Below are positions 16,690 to 25,747 of a DNA stretch of 64,000 bases, in pieces. The translations under genes were made by a program, and so were the position numbers. Position 1 is the first letter of the stretch; each line of letters starts with the position of its first letter. The notes under the pieces were generated by a model, which worked only from the letters and a program-made list of their open reading frames with translations, was not told where the DNA came from and ran no database searches. Source of the DNA: Thiopontia sp964344135 (GTDB taxonomy: Bacteria; Pseudomonadota; Gammaproteobacteria; GCF-002020875); the NCBI GenBank assembly GCA_964344135.1, contig CAYFMF010000003.1:4045-68044 (forward strand). Direction: 5' to 3'.

Positions 16690-17667
16690 CTAAACAACGG
16701 AGTCCGGCTGCTCCGCCCCCTCCTTCTTCGGAGGCATCAGATCCTCCTTGCTGACCCCCAGTGCCAGAATCGTGTTGCTGGCCACGTAGATCGAGGAGTA
16801 GGTTCCAACCACCACACCCACAATCAGCGCCAGCGCAAAGCCGTGGATGATCTCCCCTCCCAGGAAGAAGAGTGCAAGCAGTACGATCAGGGTTGTGATC
16901 GATGTCATCAAGGTACGGGAGAGGGTCTGGTTCAGGGATCCATTGATTACCTCTATGGGTGTCCCCTTGCGCATCTTCCTGAAGTTCTCGCGAATACGGT
17001 CAAATACAACAATGGTGTCGTTGAGCGAATAGCCGATCACCGCAAGGATGGCGGCCAGTACCGGGAGGTCAAACTCAATCTGCAGCAGAGAGAAGACCCC
17101 AAGGGTCAGAATCACATCATGGATCAGCGCGGCAACCGCCCCGACCGAGAAGCGGTACTCAAAACGGAGCGCCACGTAGATCAGAATCGCAAACAGCGAG
17201 AAGAGTACCGCAAGCCCACCATCCTCCGTCAACTCGTCACCAACCTGGGGGCCTACAAACTCGACACGACGCATCTTCACGTCACCGGTTGCACGACCTC
17301 GTTCCTCGGTTGCACGACCTCGTTCCTCGGTTGATTTCAGCACAGCCAGCACCTGGCTGCTGAGATCAGCCGCCTTCACCCCCTCGCGCGGAGCCAGCCG
17401 AATCAGCACATCCTGTGCGGTTCCAAAGTGCTGCACCACCGCCTCACCGAAACCGGCACCGTCCAGCGCGCCTCTTATCCGATCCAGCTCCGCCGGCTCC
17501 GAATAACCCACCTCGATCAGGGTTCCGCCGGTAAAATCAATCCCCGGATTGAGCTTCAGGGTAAAGAGTGAGGCCAGTGATACCAGAATCAGTGCGGTGG
17601 AGAAGAGCGCAGCAATCCTGCGCTTTCCCATGAAATCCAGTCCAAGTCCCTCTTTCAATATCTGCAT
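16690..17667 (-). CDS. secF: Protein translocase subunit SecF
   Basis: RND-type membrane partner of SecD that uses the proton-motive force to assist late steps of Sec export. There is an N-terminal helix, a periplasmic P1 domain with LNPGIDFTGGTLIEVGY, then five helices with VIGYSLNDTIVVFDRIRENFR and LNQTLSRTLMTSITTL. At 325 residues it is slightly longer than usual. The excess includes a 7-residue tandem repeat TEERGRA-TEERGRA (about residues 113-127) in the periplasmic domain, coded by a duplicated 21-base unit. It is the last gene of the queA-tgt-yajC-secD-secF run. Confidence 0.96.
   Translation of the reverse strand: MQILKEGLGLDFMGKRRIAALFSTALILVSLASLFTLKLNPGIDFTGGTLIEVGYSEPAELDRIRGALDGAGFGEAVVQHFGTAQDVLIRLAPREGVKAADLSSQVLAVLKSTEERGRATEERGRATGDVKMRRVEFVGPQVGDELTEDGGLAVLFSLFAILIYVALRFEYRFSVGAVAALIHDVILTLGVFSLLQIEFDLPVLAAILAVIGYSLNDTIVVFDRIRENFRKMRKGTPIEVINGSLNQTLSRTLMTSITTLIVLLALFFLGGEIIHGFALALIVGVVVGTYSSIYVASNTILALGVSKEDLMPPKKEGAEQPDSVV
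17287..17333 (-). repeat. In-frame 21-base tandem duplication inside secF
   Basis: The unit GGTTGCACGACCTCGTTCCTC occurs at 17287-17307 and again, identically, at 17308-17328, followed by a partial third copy GGTTG. Because the unit is 21 bases the frame is kept; it adds seven residues (TEERGRA) to a charged linker in the periplasmic domain of SecF. It looks like a recent replication-slippage event, and copy number may vary between strains. Confidence 0.85.
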
Positions 17668-17682
17668 TGTTCTCTCCTAAAC

Positions 17683-19545
17683 CTAAATCGACAGTTCCTT
17701 GACCTTGCGACCGCCGTAGATCAGGTTAACCACAGAGCGCGTTCCCATGATTGCGGTAAACATCGAGGTGACAATACCGATCGAGAGGGTTACCGCAAAT
17801 CCCTTGATGGGGCCGGTGCCAAACGCAAACAGCACAATCGCAGCAATCAGCGTGGTTACATTTGCATCGGTAATGGTGGAGAAGGCCTTGTCATATCCGG
17901 CATGGATACTGGCCTGTGGCGAGTTGCCATTGCGCAGCTCCTCACGGATACGCTCAAAGATCAATACATTGGCATCCACCGCCATACCGACCGTCAAAAC
18001 AATGCCGGCAATGCCAGGCAGGGTCAGTGTCGCCTGAATCAGCGAGAGCACCGCAACGATCAACACCAGGTTGAGTGTCAGCGCCATATTGGCAACCAGA
18101 CCAAACAGCCGGTAGTAGATGGCCATGAAAAAGAGCACCAGGACAAAGCCGATCATGACGGAGAGGAACCCCTTGTCAATGTTGTCCTGTCCCAGGCTGG
18201 GCCCCACTGTGCGCTCCTCGACAATCTCCATCGGTACTGCCAACGCACCCGCTCTGAGCAGCAGCGCAAGATCACGTGCCTCTTCGGTGCTGTCAAGGCC
18301 GGTCACCTGAAAACGCTTGCCGAGCTGATCGCGGATCACCGCAACATTGATCACCTCCTGCTTCTTCTTGCGGACCTTGATCCGCTCCCCGTTCTCGATC
18401 CGGGTCTCCATCTTGGTCTCGATAAAGACAACCGCCATGCGCTTGCCAATATTGTCCCGTGTACCGTTGGACATCCTGCGAGCACCCTTTCCATCCAGGG
18501 TAATGAATACCGCAGGGCTGCCGGACTGCTGCTCGATTCCGGATGCAGCATCGATCACCGAGTCACCGGTCAGCAGAACCCGCCGCTTCAGCAGTACCGG
18601 CTCTCCGCTACGCTCCTTGTAGAGCAGCGCTCCAGCCGGCACGCGTCCCTGACTGGCCGCCTCATAGGGGTCATGCCCTTCGGCAACCAGACGAAACTCC
18701 AGTGTTGCGGTGGCACCCAGGATCTCCTTCGCGCGTGCCGTATCCTGAACACCGGGCAGCTGGACCACAATTCGGTTCTTGCCCTGCTGCTGAATCACCG
18801 GCTCCGCCACACCCAGCTCGTTGACACGGTTTCTCAGTGTGGTGATATTCTGCTGCAATGCAAACTTGCGAGTCTCCTCAATCTCCTGCTCCCCGATATT
18901 CAGTATCAGTTGTGAGACCCCGCCACTCTCCCGCTCCTCACTCAAGAGACGTGGATACTCCTGCACGATGCGTGCACGTGCCAGATCCCGACCCACCTCA
19001 TCGCTGAAGCCAAGAAGGAGACCGCCCCCGGCGCCACGACCAATGCTCTTGTAGCGAATCTTCTCCTTGCGCAGGATCACACGCAGATCACTTACATAAC
19101 GCTGCTCTGCCTTGGTGATCGCCTCATCCATATCCACCTCCATCAGGAAGTGGACCCCTCCACGCAGGTCCAGCCCCAGATACATCGGCTCCCCACCCAT
19201 GGCGCGGAGCCACCCTGGCGTGGTCTGCGCGAGGTTGAGGGCGGTAATGTATTGATCACCCAGCTCCTGACGGATCCAGTCGAGGCCCAGCAGCTGATCC
19301 TCGGTGTTGTTGAAGCGGGCCAGCAGCATCCCCCCCTCCTCTCCCACGGACTTGAAGGGGATCCCCTTCTGCTGCAACAGGTTCTCCACCCGTGAACGGG
19401 TGGCCGGAGTCAGCTCTCCACGCTCTGCCAGAGAGATCTGCACCGCGGGATCCTCACCATAGAGATTCGGAAGCGCATAAATTGCAGCCACCAGAACAAC
19501 CACTGCGATCAGCAGATGCTTCCAGAGCGGGTATTGATTAATCAT
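17683..19545 (-). CDS. secD: Protein translocase subunit SecD
   Basis: Large RND-type subunit of the SecDF complex. An N-terminal helix is followed by a large periplasmic region with GLDLRGGVHFLMEVD and GVAEPVIQQQGKNRIVVQLPG. Then come transmembrane helices with TLPGIAGIVLTVGMAVDANV and NVLIFERIREELR, which carry the conserved charged residues for proton coupling. The 620-residue length matches E. coli (615). It is separated from secF by 15 bases and from yajC by 16 bases, an operon arrangement conserved across proteobacteria. Confidence 0.97.
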   Translation of the reverse strand: MINQYPLWKHLLIAVVVLVAAIYALPNLYGEDPAVQISLAERGELTPATRSRVENLLQQKGIPFKSVGEEGGMLLARFNNTEDQLLGLDWIRQELGDQYITALNLAQTTPGWLRAMGGEPMYLGLDLRGGVHFLMEVDMDEAITKAEQRYVSDLRVILRKEKIRYKSIGRGAGGGLLLGFSDEVGRDLARARIVQEYPRLLSEERESGGVSQLILNIGEQEIEETRKFALQQNITTLRNRVNELGVAEPVIQQQGKNRIVVQLPGVQDTARAKEILGATATLEFRLVAEGHDPYEAASQGRVPAGALLYKERSGEPVLLKRRVLLTGDSVIDAASGIEQQSGSPAVFITLDGKGARRMSNGTRDNIGKRMAVVFIETKMETRIENGERIKVRKKKQEVINVAVIRDQLGKRFQVTGLDSTEEARDLALLLRAGALAVPMEIVEERTVGPSLGQDNIDKGFLSVMIGFVLVLFFMAIYYRLFGLVANMALTLNLVLIVAVLSLIQATLTLPGIAGIVLTVGMAVDANVLIFERIREELRNGNSPQASIHAGYDKAFSTITDANVTTLIAAIVLFAFGTGPIKGFAVTLSIGIVTSMFTAIMGTRSVVNLIYGGRKVKELSI

Positions 19546-19561
19546 CGTATTTGCAGACCAG

Positions 19562-19897
19562 TTAGTTGGACTTCAGGGTTCCCTTCGGCATCAGCTGTGC
19601 AATCTGACCCTTCTGAACGGTCAGTGTCACGCCATCAGCCACCTCAATATCGACAAAGTTCTCTCCAACCTTGCGGATCTTTCCAAGAATTCCACCGGTG
19701 GTGACCGCCTCATCCCCCTTGGAGAGCTCCTCCACCATCTTGCGATGCTCCTTGGCCTTCTTCTGTTGCGGCCTGATCAGCAGGAAATAGAAGATCACAA
19801 AAAGAATAACCATCGGAAGCAGCCCAGCCCATGCAGGTGCCTGCTCAGCGCCCGCAGCGGCACTCTGTGCCATTGCGTCAGAAACGAAAAAACTCAT
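19562..19897 (-). CDS. yajC: Sec translocon accessory protein YajC
   Basis: Small single-pass inner-membrane protein that co-purifies with SecDF. Of its 111 residues, the helix lies near residues 24-43 (LLPMVILFVIFYFLLIRPQQKK), followed by a cytosolic domain with KGDEAVTTGGILGKI and VTLTVQKGQI, typical of YajC. It sits between tgt and secD as in E. coli. An AGGAG-like ribosome site precedes ATG 19897. Confidence 0.95.
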   Translation of the reverse strand: MSFFVSDAMAQSAAAGAEQAPAWAGLLPMVILFVIFYFLLIRPQQKKAKEHRKMVEELSKGDEAVTTGGILGKIRKVGENFVDIEVADGVTLTVQKGQIAQLMPKGTLKSN

Positions 19898-19934
19898 TAC
19901 ACACTCCTTTGTTCAAACAGCAGCAGATAGTACC

Positions 19935-21044
19935 TCACTCCCTCCCCTCTTTCGAGCGGCCTGCATAAAAATCTCGCACAAAATCATCGAGGGTTCCGCT
20001 CTCGATCGCCCCGCGCAGACCACGCATCAGCTCCTGATAGTAGTAGAGGTTGTGGATGGTGTTGAGGCGTGCCCCCAGAATCTCGTTGGTCCGCTGCAGA
20101 TGGTGCAGATAGGCACGACTGTAGTGCTGGCAGGTGGTGCAGCCACAGGCTGAATCGAGTGGGCTGGTCTCCATCTTGTGGACCGCATTGCGGATACGAA
20201 CATCCCCATTGCGGGTAAAGAGGTGACCGTTGCGGGCATTGCGTGTCGGCATTACGCAGTCAAACATGTCCACCCCACGCAGAACGGCCTCAACAATGTC
20301 CTCCGGTTTGCCCACCCCCATCAGGTAGCGTGGGTGGTCCTGTGGCATCTCGGTGGAGAGATGGTCAAGGATTCGGATCATCTCCTCCTTGGGTTCCCCA
20401 ACCGAGAGCCCGCCAATCGCATACCCGTCAAAACCGGTCTGCTGCAGATGGGCGAGGGATTCGGAGCGCAGCTCCGGGTACATCCCCCCCTGCACAATCC
20501 CGAACAGTGCACTGGGCGAATCTCCGTGTGCCTCCTTGCAGCGGATTGACCAGCGCATCGAGAGCTCCATCGATTCCCGCGCAGTCTGCTCATCTGCAGG
20601 ATAGGGGGTACACTCATCAAAGACCATCACGATATCGGAGCCGAGTGCATGCTGAACCGCAATCGCCTCCTCCGGCCCCAGAAAGACCTTGCTCCCGTTC
20701 ACCGGAGACTGGAAATGGACCCCCTGCTCCGTGATCTTGCGCATCTCCCCGAGGCTGAAGACCTGGAAGCCACCGGAGTCGGTCAGTATCGGGCGCTCCC
20801 AGTGCATGAAGTCGTGCAGATCCCCATGGGCGGCAATCACCTCGGTCCCCGGGCGTAGCATCAGATGGAAGGTGTTGCCGAGAATGATCTCGGCCCCCAT
20901 CTCCTCCAGCTCCTCCGGGGTCATCGCCTTGACCGTCCCGTAGGTACCGACCGGCATGAATGCAGGGGTCTCAATGGTGCCGCGTTCAAAGCTGAGCTGC
21001 CCCCTGCGTGCCAGCCCCTCCTGATGGGTTTTGGTAAATTTCAT
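19935..21044 (-). CDS. tgt: Queuine tRNA-ribosyltransferase
   Basis: Exchanges guanine-34 for preQ1 in GUN-anticodon tRNAs. At 369 residues it is close to the E. coli enzyme. Nucleophile and substrate regions are visible in LTDSGGFQVFSL, FDECTPYP and GVDMFDCVMPTRNARNG. The zinc site follows C-x-C-x2-C and a later His (CGCTTCQHYSRAYLHHL). It lies 141 bases downstream of queA, leaving room for its own promoter, and 37 bases upstream of yajC. Confidence 0.97.
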   Translation of the reverse strand: MKFTKTHQEGLARRGQLSFERGTIETPAFMPVGTYGTVKAMTPEELEEMGAEIILGNTFHLMLRPGTEVIAAHGDLHDFMHWERPILTDSGGFQVFSLGEMRKITEQGVHFQSPVNGSKVFLGPEEAIAVQHALGSDIVMVFDECTPYPADEQTARESMELSMRWSIRCKEAHGDSPSALFGIVQGGMYPELRSESLAHLQQTGFDGYAIGGLSVGEPKEEMIRILDHLSTEMPQDHPRYLMGVGKPEDIVEAVLRGVDMFDCVMPTRNARNGHLFTRNGDVRIRNAVHKMETSPLDSACGCTTCQHYSRAYLHHLQRTNEILGARLNTIHNLYYYQELMRGLRGAIESGTLDDFVRDFYAGRSKEGRE

Positions 21045-21185
21045 ATGATGGTTTCCACAAGCATCCCTCTATTCATTGTCAGGGTACGCTATACAACATC
21101 CCTGTTCGCTCGACGATAGCCATCCCCGGCTAACAACGCCCCTGAAATAAACATGGGGATACTTGTCAGATGACTCATGATTGCT

Positions 21186-22232
21186 CTACTCCGGCAGATC
21201 ATCCGCCCCACCACGTCCGTTGATCAACATCGCATCCCCATAGCTGAAGAAGCGGTAGCGCTCCCTGATCGCATGCCGATAGGCATCCATTACGGCCTGG
21301 TACCCTCCAAAGGCGGTGACCAGCATCATCAGGGTCGACTCGGAGAGGTGAAAGTTGGTCAGCAGTGCATCCACGGTATTGAAATGGTACCCCGGGGTGA
21401 TGAAGATGTCTGTCTCCCCGGAAAAGGGGGCGATCTCCCCACCCCTGGAGGCACTCTCCAGGCTGCGTACTGCGGTGGTACCCACCGCAATCACCCGCCC
21501 CCCTGCGCCCTTTGTGGCTCGTATCTGATCACAAAGCGCGGCAGTCACCTCAAACCACTCACTGTGCATCACATGGTCCTCAATCCGCTCGGTGCGAACC
21601 GGCTGAAAGGTTCCCGCCCCCACATGGAGTGTGACAAATCCCGTCTGCACACCCATCTCCCTGATCTGCTGGAGGATCTTGTCGGTAAAGTGGAGCCCGG
21701 CCGTGGGTGCAGCCACCGCCCCCTGGTGGCGCGCATAGACGGTCTGGTAACGCTCCCGATCCTCCGCATCGGCCTCGCGCTCGATATAGGGGGGGAGCGG
21801 AATTCGCCCCAGTGACTCCAGCAGCTCAACAGCCGGCCTCGGGTCGAGAAACTCAACCTCAAACAGTGCACCCCTGCGCCCCACAACCCTCACCTCCAGC
21901 TCCCCCTCCAGGATCAGTAGAGCCCCTGACTTTGGAGACTTGCTGGAGCGCAGATGTGCCAGAACGTGGTGCTGGCCGAGCACCCGCTCCACCAGTAGCT
22001 CCACCTTGCCACCACTCTCCTTGCGCCCGAAGAGACGGGCCGGGATCACCCTGGTATCGTTAAACACAAGCAGATCATTTGGTTTAACAAGACCCAGTAT
22101 CTCACTGAATTCACGGCCATATAAGGAACCATCTGGAGCCAGAACCAGAAGCCGGCTCTGCCCCCTCTCCTCGGGTGGAGACTGGGCGATCAGCTCAGCT
22201 GGAAGATCAAACCGAAAGTCACTTTTGCGCAT
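21186..22232 (-). CDS. queA: S-adenosylmethionine:tRNA ribosyltransferase-isomerase
   Basis: Converts preQ1-tRNA to epoxyqueuosine-tRNA using the ribosyl group of SAM, the step after Tgt. Its 348 residues include the family motifs FRFDLPAELIAQSPPE, LLVFNDTRVIPARLFG, VAAPTAGLHFT and LHVGAGTFQPVR. It heads the minus-strand queA-tgt-yajC-secDF group and diverges from nfo across 75 bases. Confidence 0.97.
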   Translation of the reverse strand: MRKSDFRFDLPAELIAQSPPEERGQSRLLVLAPDGSLYGREFSEILGLVKPNDLLVFNDTRVIPARLFGRKESGGKVELLVERVLGQHHVLAHLRSSKSPKSGALLILEGELEVRVVGRRGALFEVEFLDPRPAVELLESLGRIPLPPYIEREADAEDRERYQTVYARHQGAVAAPTAGLHFTDKILQQIREMGVQTGFVTLHVGAGTFQPVRTERIEDHVMHSEWFEVTAALCDQIRATKGAGGRVIAVGTTAVRSLESASRGGEIAPFSGETDIFITPGYHFNTVDALLTNFHLSESTLMMLVTAFGGYQAVMDAYRHAIRERYRFFSYGDAMLINGRGGADDLPE

Positions 22233-22307
22233 GGCGCGCTAGGATAACATTCCTTATCAATTCCATGGCAAAATGGCCCCTTTCAGACAATAACAAGAAC
22301 AGATGCC

Positions 22308-23156
22308 ATGAAATGGATTGGGGCACACGTCAGTACTGCCGGAGGGGTGCAAAATGCACCAGAGAACGCCTACAGGATCGGCGCCAGGGCCTTCGCCCTC
22401 TTCACCAAGAACCAGCGCCAGTGGAGCGCAAAGCCTCTCACCAGCGAGCAGATCGATGGCTTTCAGGCCGCAATGGAGCAGTATGGCTACACGCCGGAGC
22501 AGGTGCTCCCCCACGACAGCTACCTGATCAACCTTGGCCACCCCGAGAGGGAGGCGCGGGAGAAGTCACTAAACGCCTTCATCGATGAGCTGGAGCGCTG
22601 CCACCAGCTGGGGCTCACCCTGCTCAACTTCCACCCTGGCAGTCACCTGCGAAAGATCAGCGAGGAGAGCTGTCTCGACCTGATCGCGGACTCCATCAAT
22701 CAGGCACTGGAGAAGACCACCGGGGTTACTGCGGTGATTGAGAATACCGCTGGACAGGGCTCCAACCTGGGATACCGCCTTGAACATCTCGCCCATATCA
22801 TTGACCGGGTAGAGGACAAATCCCGAGTCGGGGTCTGCATCGACACCTGTCACGCCTTTGCGGCCGGTTACGACCTGCGCACCGCAGATGCCTACAACCA
22901 GACGATGGATGCCTTCGGGGAGATCGTCGGATTCGACTACCTGCGTGGAATGCACATCAACGACTGCAAATCGGAGTTCGAGAGCCGGGTCGATCGTCAC
23001 CACAGCATTGGCGAGGGGACCATCGGGCTCGAGGGGTTCCGCATGGTGATGAATGACAAAAGGATTGACCAGATCCCGATGGTGCTGGAGACCATCAACA
23101 GTGAACTCTGGAGAGAGGAAATCGAGTTACTTTACGGTATGATTACCACCGACTGA
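22308..23156 (+). CDS. nfo: Endonuclease IV
   Basis: Zinc-dependent AP endonuclease of base-excision repair. At 282 residues it is close to E. coli Nfo (285). Metal-ligand motifs are visible: IGAHVSTAGGV at the N-terminus, LLNFHPGSHL, AVIENTAGQGSNLG, CIDTCHAFAAGYD and MHINDCKSEFESRVDRHHSIG. It is followed after 27 bases by the glutamate dehydrogenase gene on the same strand. Confidence 0.96.
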   Translation: MKWIGAHVSTAGGVQNAPENAYRIGARAFALFTKNQRQWSAKPLTSEQIDGFQAAMEQYGYTPEQVLPHDSYLINLGHPEREAREKSLNAFIDELERCHQLGLTLLNFHPGSHLRKISEESCLDLIADSINQALEKTTGVTAVIENTAGQGSNLGYRLEHLAHIIDRVEDKSRVGVCIDTCHAFAAGYDLRTADAYNQTMDAFGEIVGFDYLRGMHINDCKSEFESRVDRHHSIGEGTIGLEGFRMVMNDKRIDQIPMVLETINSELWREEIELLYGMITTD

Positions 23157-23183
23157 TCCAGCCACCACAGTAGAGAGAACCCA

Positions 23184-24467
23184 TTGGATATTAACAACTT
23201 TGAAGCCTATTGTGATCAGTTTGATCGCGCTGTCAACGAGCTGGGGATCGAAGAGAATCTGGCCGAACTGCTGAAACACCCTGACCGTGAACTCCTCGTG
23301 GAACTCCCGCTGGTTCGGGATGATGGCTCCCTGATGGTCCTCCACGGCTATCGGGTTCAACACAACAATGCCCGTGGCCCCTTCAAGGGGGGGCTGCGTT
23401 TTCATGAGTGTGTCGATCTGGACGAGGTGCGTGCCCTCTCAGCACTGATGACCTTCAAGACCGCCCTGGTCGATATCCCCTATGGTGGTGGCAAGGGGGG
23501 GATCCAGGTGGACCCCAAGAAGCTCTCCTCACATGAACTGGAGCAGCTGACTCGAACCTTTGTCCGCGCCATCAGTCCGGTGATCGGGGTCCATACCGAC
23601 ATCCCGGCACCCGATGTAAACACCAATGCCCAGATCATGGCCTGGTTCATGGATGAATACAGTCAGCTTCACGGCTACAGCCCCGGAATTGTCACCGGAA
23701 AGCCGCTCAATCTCGGAGGCTCGAAGGGAAGAAATGCCGCTACCGGATATGGAGTCTCCATCGTGCTGCGTGAGGTTGCCGAGTACCGCAACATGGAGCT
23801 GAAGGGTGCAACAGTTGTAATCCAGGGATTTGGCAATGTGGGGAGCTGGGCTGCCAAATACCTTGATGAATTTGGCTGCAAGATCATTGCAGTCAGTGAC
23901 AGCAAGGGGGCCATTATCGATAACAGTGGGCTCGATATTACGGCACTGATTGAATACAAGCAGACACATGGGACCATCCAGGGTTTTGGAAACAGTCACT
24001 CCATCGATGCCGAAACACTTCTCTATACACCCTGCGACTTTCTGGTCCCGGCGGCACTGGGTGGCGTGATCCACAAAAAGAACGCCAATAATCTGCGCTG
24101 CAAGATCGTGATCGAGGCAGCCAACGGCCCCACCACCCCAACCGCTGACACGATTTTATGGAGCAAGAACATTCCTGTGGTTCCCGACATCCTGACCAAT
24201 GCGGGTGGTGTGATCGCCTCCTACTACGAATGGGTCCAGAACCTGCAGCGCCACTACTGGGAGGAGGAAGAGGTCAACAGCAAGATGGAGAAGAAACTGA
24301 CCAGCGCCTTCTGTGAGGTTGCCGCACTCGCCCACTCCAAAAGGGAGCTCTCCTATCGTACTGCCGCCTTTATGCTGGCAATTAAACGGGTAACCGATAC
24401 CACAACGATTCGTGGACGACTCGGCTCTCCCTGCGCCATCACCCCTGATCTGCCCCAAGACACTTAA
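23184..24467 (+). CDS. Glu/Leu/Phe/Val dehydrogenase (NAD(P)-glutamate dehydrogenase)
   Basis: Oxidoreductase of the glutamate dehydrogenase family linking 2-oxoglutarate plus ammonia to glutamate. The N-terminal substrate domain holds GPFKGGLRFH, the catalytic-Lys region DIPYGGGKGGIQVDP and TDIPAPDVNTN. The Rossmann motif GFGNVGSWAAKYL lies near residue 218, followed by an acidic/Ser position (VSDSKG). At 427 residues it resembles the hexameric short class. The start is a TTG at 23184; no better start is in reach. Substrate and cofactor preference are inferred. Confidence 0.9.
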   Translation: MDINNFEAYCDQFDRAVNELGIEENLAELLKHPDRELLVELPLVRDDGSLMVLHGYRVQHNNARGPFKGGLRFHECVDLDEVRALSALMTFKTALVDIPYGGGKGGIQVDPKKLSSHELEQLTRTFVRAISPVIGVHTDIPAPDVNTNAQIMAWFMDEYSQLHGYSPGIVTGKPLNLGGSKGRNAATGYGVSIVLREVAEYRNMELKGATVVIQGFGNVGSWAAKYLDEFGCKIIAVSDSKGAIIDNSGLDITALIEYKQTHGTIQGFGNSHSIDAETLLYTPCDFLVPAALGGVIHKKNANNLRCKIVIEAANGPTTPTADTILWSKNIPVVPDILTNAGGVIASYYEWVQNLQRHYWEEEEVNSKMEKKLTSAFCEVAALAHSKRELSYRTAAFMLAIKRVTDTTTIRGRLGSPCAITPDLPQDT

Positions 24468-24846
24468 TCCCGGACACCTCCCAGAAATCTGGCCCATAAT
24501 CGATAAAGATCTCCTCTCCGGGACGGATCCTCTTCAGTGCCTCGATCCGTGCCTTTTTCCAACGTGTTGAGACCACAAACTGTGCATTGGGTTTTGCCGA
24601 ATGGTTTACATAGCGGGTGTAATTCTCCCCCACAATCAGACAGTCCCGACAGACCCAGAGCAGATAGTGTGAATCAATATAGGGGCTGCGTTCCGACTGG
24701 GCATCGGTGATGATCTTCCCCAGATAGGGGCCGATGGTATCCCCTCTCTGGAGCGTCACAAGCGAAAAGAGCCCCTCTCCACACCCACTGATTGTGGATG
24801 GAGCCACCTCAAAGTGGTGCTCCTCAAACTGTCTCGATTGTCCCAT
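24439..24846 (-). CDS. SET domain-containing protein
   Basis: A 135-residue stand-alone SET domain, the fold of protein lysine methyltransferases. GEGLFSLVTLQRGDTIGPYLG opens the domain, YVNHSAKPNAQFV is the NHS/C-PN signature of the SAM pocket, and GEEIFIDYG is the closing motif with catalytic Tyr. The frame also opens at TTG 24873; ATG 24846 is preferred because it begins just ahead of the fold. It overlaps the dehydrogenase gene tail-to-tail by 29 bases. The substrate is unknown. Confidence 0.8.
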   Translation of the reverse strand: MGQSRQFEEHHFEVAPSTISGCGEGLFSLVTLQRGDTIGPYLGKIITDAQSERSPYIDSHYLLWVCRDCLIVGENYTRYVNHSAKPNAQFVVSTRWKKARIEALKRIRPGEEIFIDYGPDFWEVSGIKCLGADQG

Positions 24847-24909
24847 TCTCCACCCGATCTCCTCTCGCCCCAAACAGCCGACAAGACACTATTCAAGCGC
24901 TCAATTGAA

Positions 24910-24938
24910 TTGTATTTCAGCCAATTTCATGTTAATAT
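24910..24938 (+). promoter_or_regulatory. Predicted sigma-70 promoter of the first globule-like protein gene
   Basis: A -35 box TTGTAT (24910-24915) and a -10 box TAATAT (24933-24938) are separated by exactly 17 bases in an AT-rich stretch upstream of the secreted Pro/Gly/Tyr-rich protein. The predicted start near 24945 leaves a leader of about 42 bases. Confidence 0.55.
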
Positions 24939-24986
24939 AGCAGAAATTGATGCACCATATTTAAACTCCAAACCCAAGAGGTTTTC

Positions 24987-25736
24987 ATGAAAAAACTGAA
25001 TCTTGTAATGCGTACAGCTGCTGGCGCCCTGATAGCCAGCAGCATGGCGATGCCGGTCGCTGCAGAAGAGGCTGCCACTGGGCAGGTTGCTGAACAACAG
25101 GCAGCGGCTGCCACACAGCAGGCTGAGCCACGCAAGCGCCGTCCACAGAGCCGCCCCCCCATGCCCTATGGCCCTGGGATGACACCCCCTTATGGCATGA
25201 TGCCTCCGGGCATGGCTCCCTATGGCCCTGGCCCCTACGGGATGGCACCTCCACAGGGTTTTGGCCCCTATGGCCCTCCCGGCATGAGCCCCTACGGCCC
25301 ACCAATGGGCTATGCGCCCCCCGGCTACGGGCCTGGCGGCTACAATGCCCCCGGTTTCAACCCCTCATTCAACCCACCCACCATGGAGCCACCCTGGGGG
25401 AATGACAAGAACTTTGACATGAGCCCGATGAAATTCTGGCCGGTTCCCGGAACAGGAAACCCCTGGCACTACAAGCCATGGGAGCCCGGTGCCCCCTGGG
25501 GTGATTCCGACAAGTTCTCCGATCCACCCGATGAGGCCTTCCACGAGGCGGAGGATTTCCTCGCCGACGCCCCAAGAATGCCTGGTGGCTGGGAGCTGCC
25601 CAACATCTCCATGCCAAGCCCCTTCGAGATCGGAGAGCAGGTTGGAGACCAGAGCTGGCTGCTGCCGGAAAACTTCAAGATGCGTGACCGCAATCGTCCC
25701 AAGCGCTACCGGAAGTACTTCCAGAACGAGCAGTAA
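24987..25736 (+). CDS. Secreted Pro/Gly/Tyr/Met-rich protein, sulfur-globule-protein-like
   Basis: A 249-residue exported protein with a signal peptide ending near SMAMPVAAEE. An Ala/Gln segment follows, then residues about 55-130 are a low-complexity run of PYGP, GMxPYGP and GYGPGGY units. The C-terminal half has Trp/Pro-rich stretches (PPWGND, FWPVPGTGNPWHY) and a basic end. Composition and export match the sulfur globule envelope proteins of purple sulfur bacteria (Sgp/CV types: Gly/Pro/Tyr/Asn-rich, secreted), but it is larger, so assignment is by resemblance. A second such protein lies at 29695-30246, and signalling genes lie between. A strong predicted promoter precedes it. Confidence 0.6.
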   Translation: MKKLNLVMRTAAGALIASSMAMPVAAEEAATGQVAEQQAAAATQQAEPRKRRPQSRPPMPYGPGMTPPYGMMPPGMAPYGPGPYGMAPPQGFGPYGPPGMSPYGPPMGYAPPGYGPGGYNAPGFNPSFNPPTMEPPWGNDKNFDMSPMKFWPVPGTGNPWHYKPWEPGAPWGDSDKFSDPPDEAFHEAEDFLADAPRMPGGWELPNISMPSPFEIGEQVGDQSWLLPENFKMRDRNRPKRYRKYFQNEQ

Positions 25737-25747
25737 CAACGCTACCG

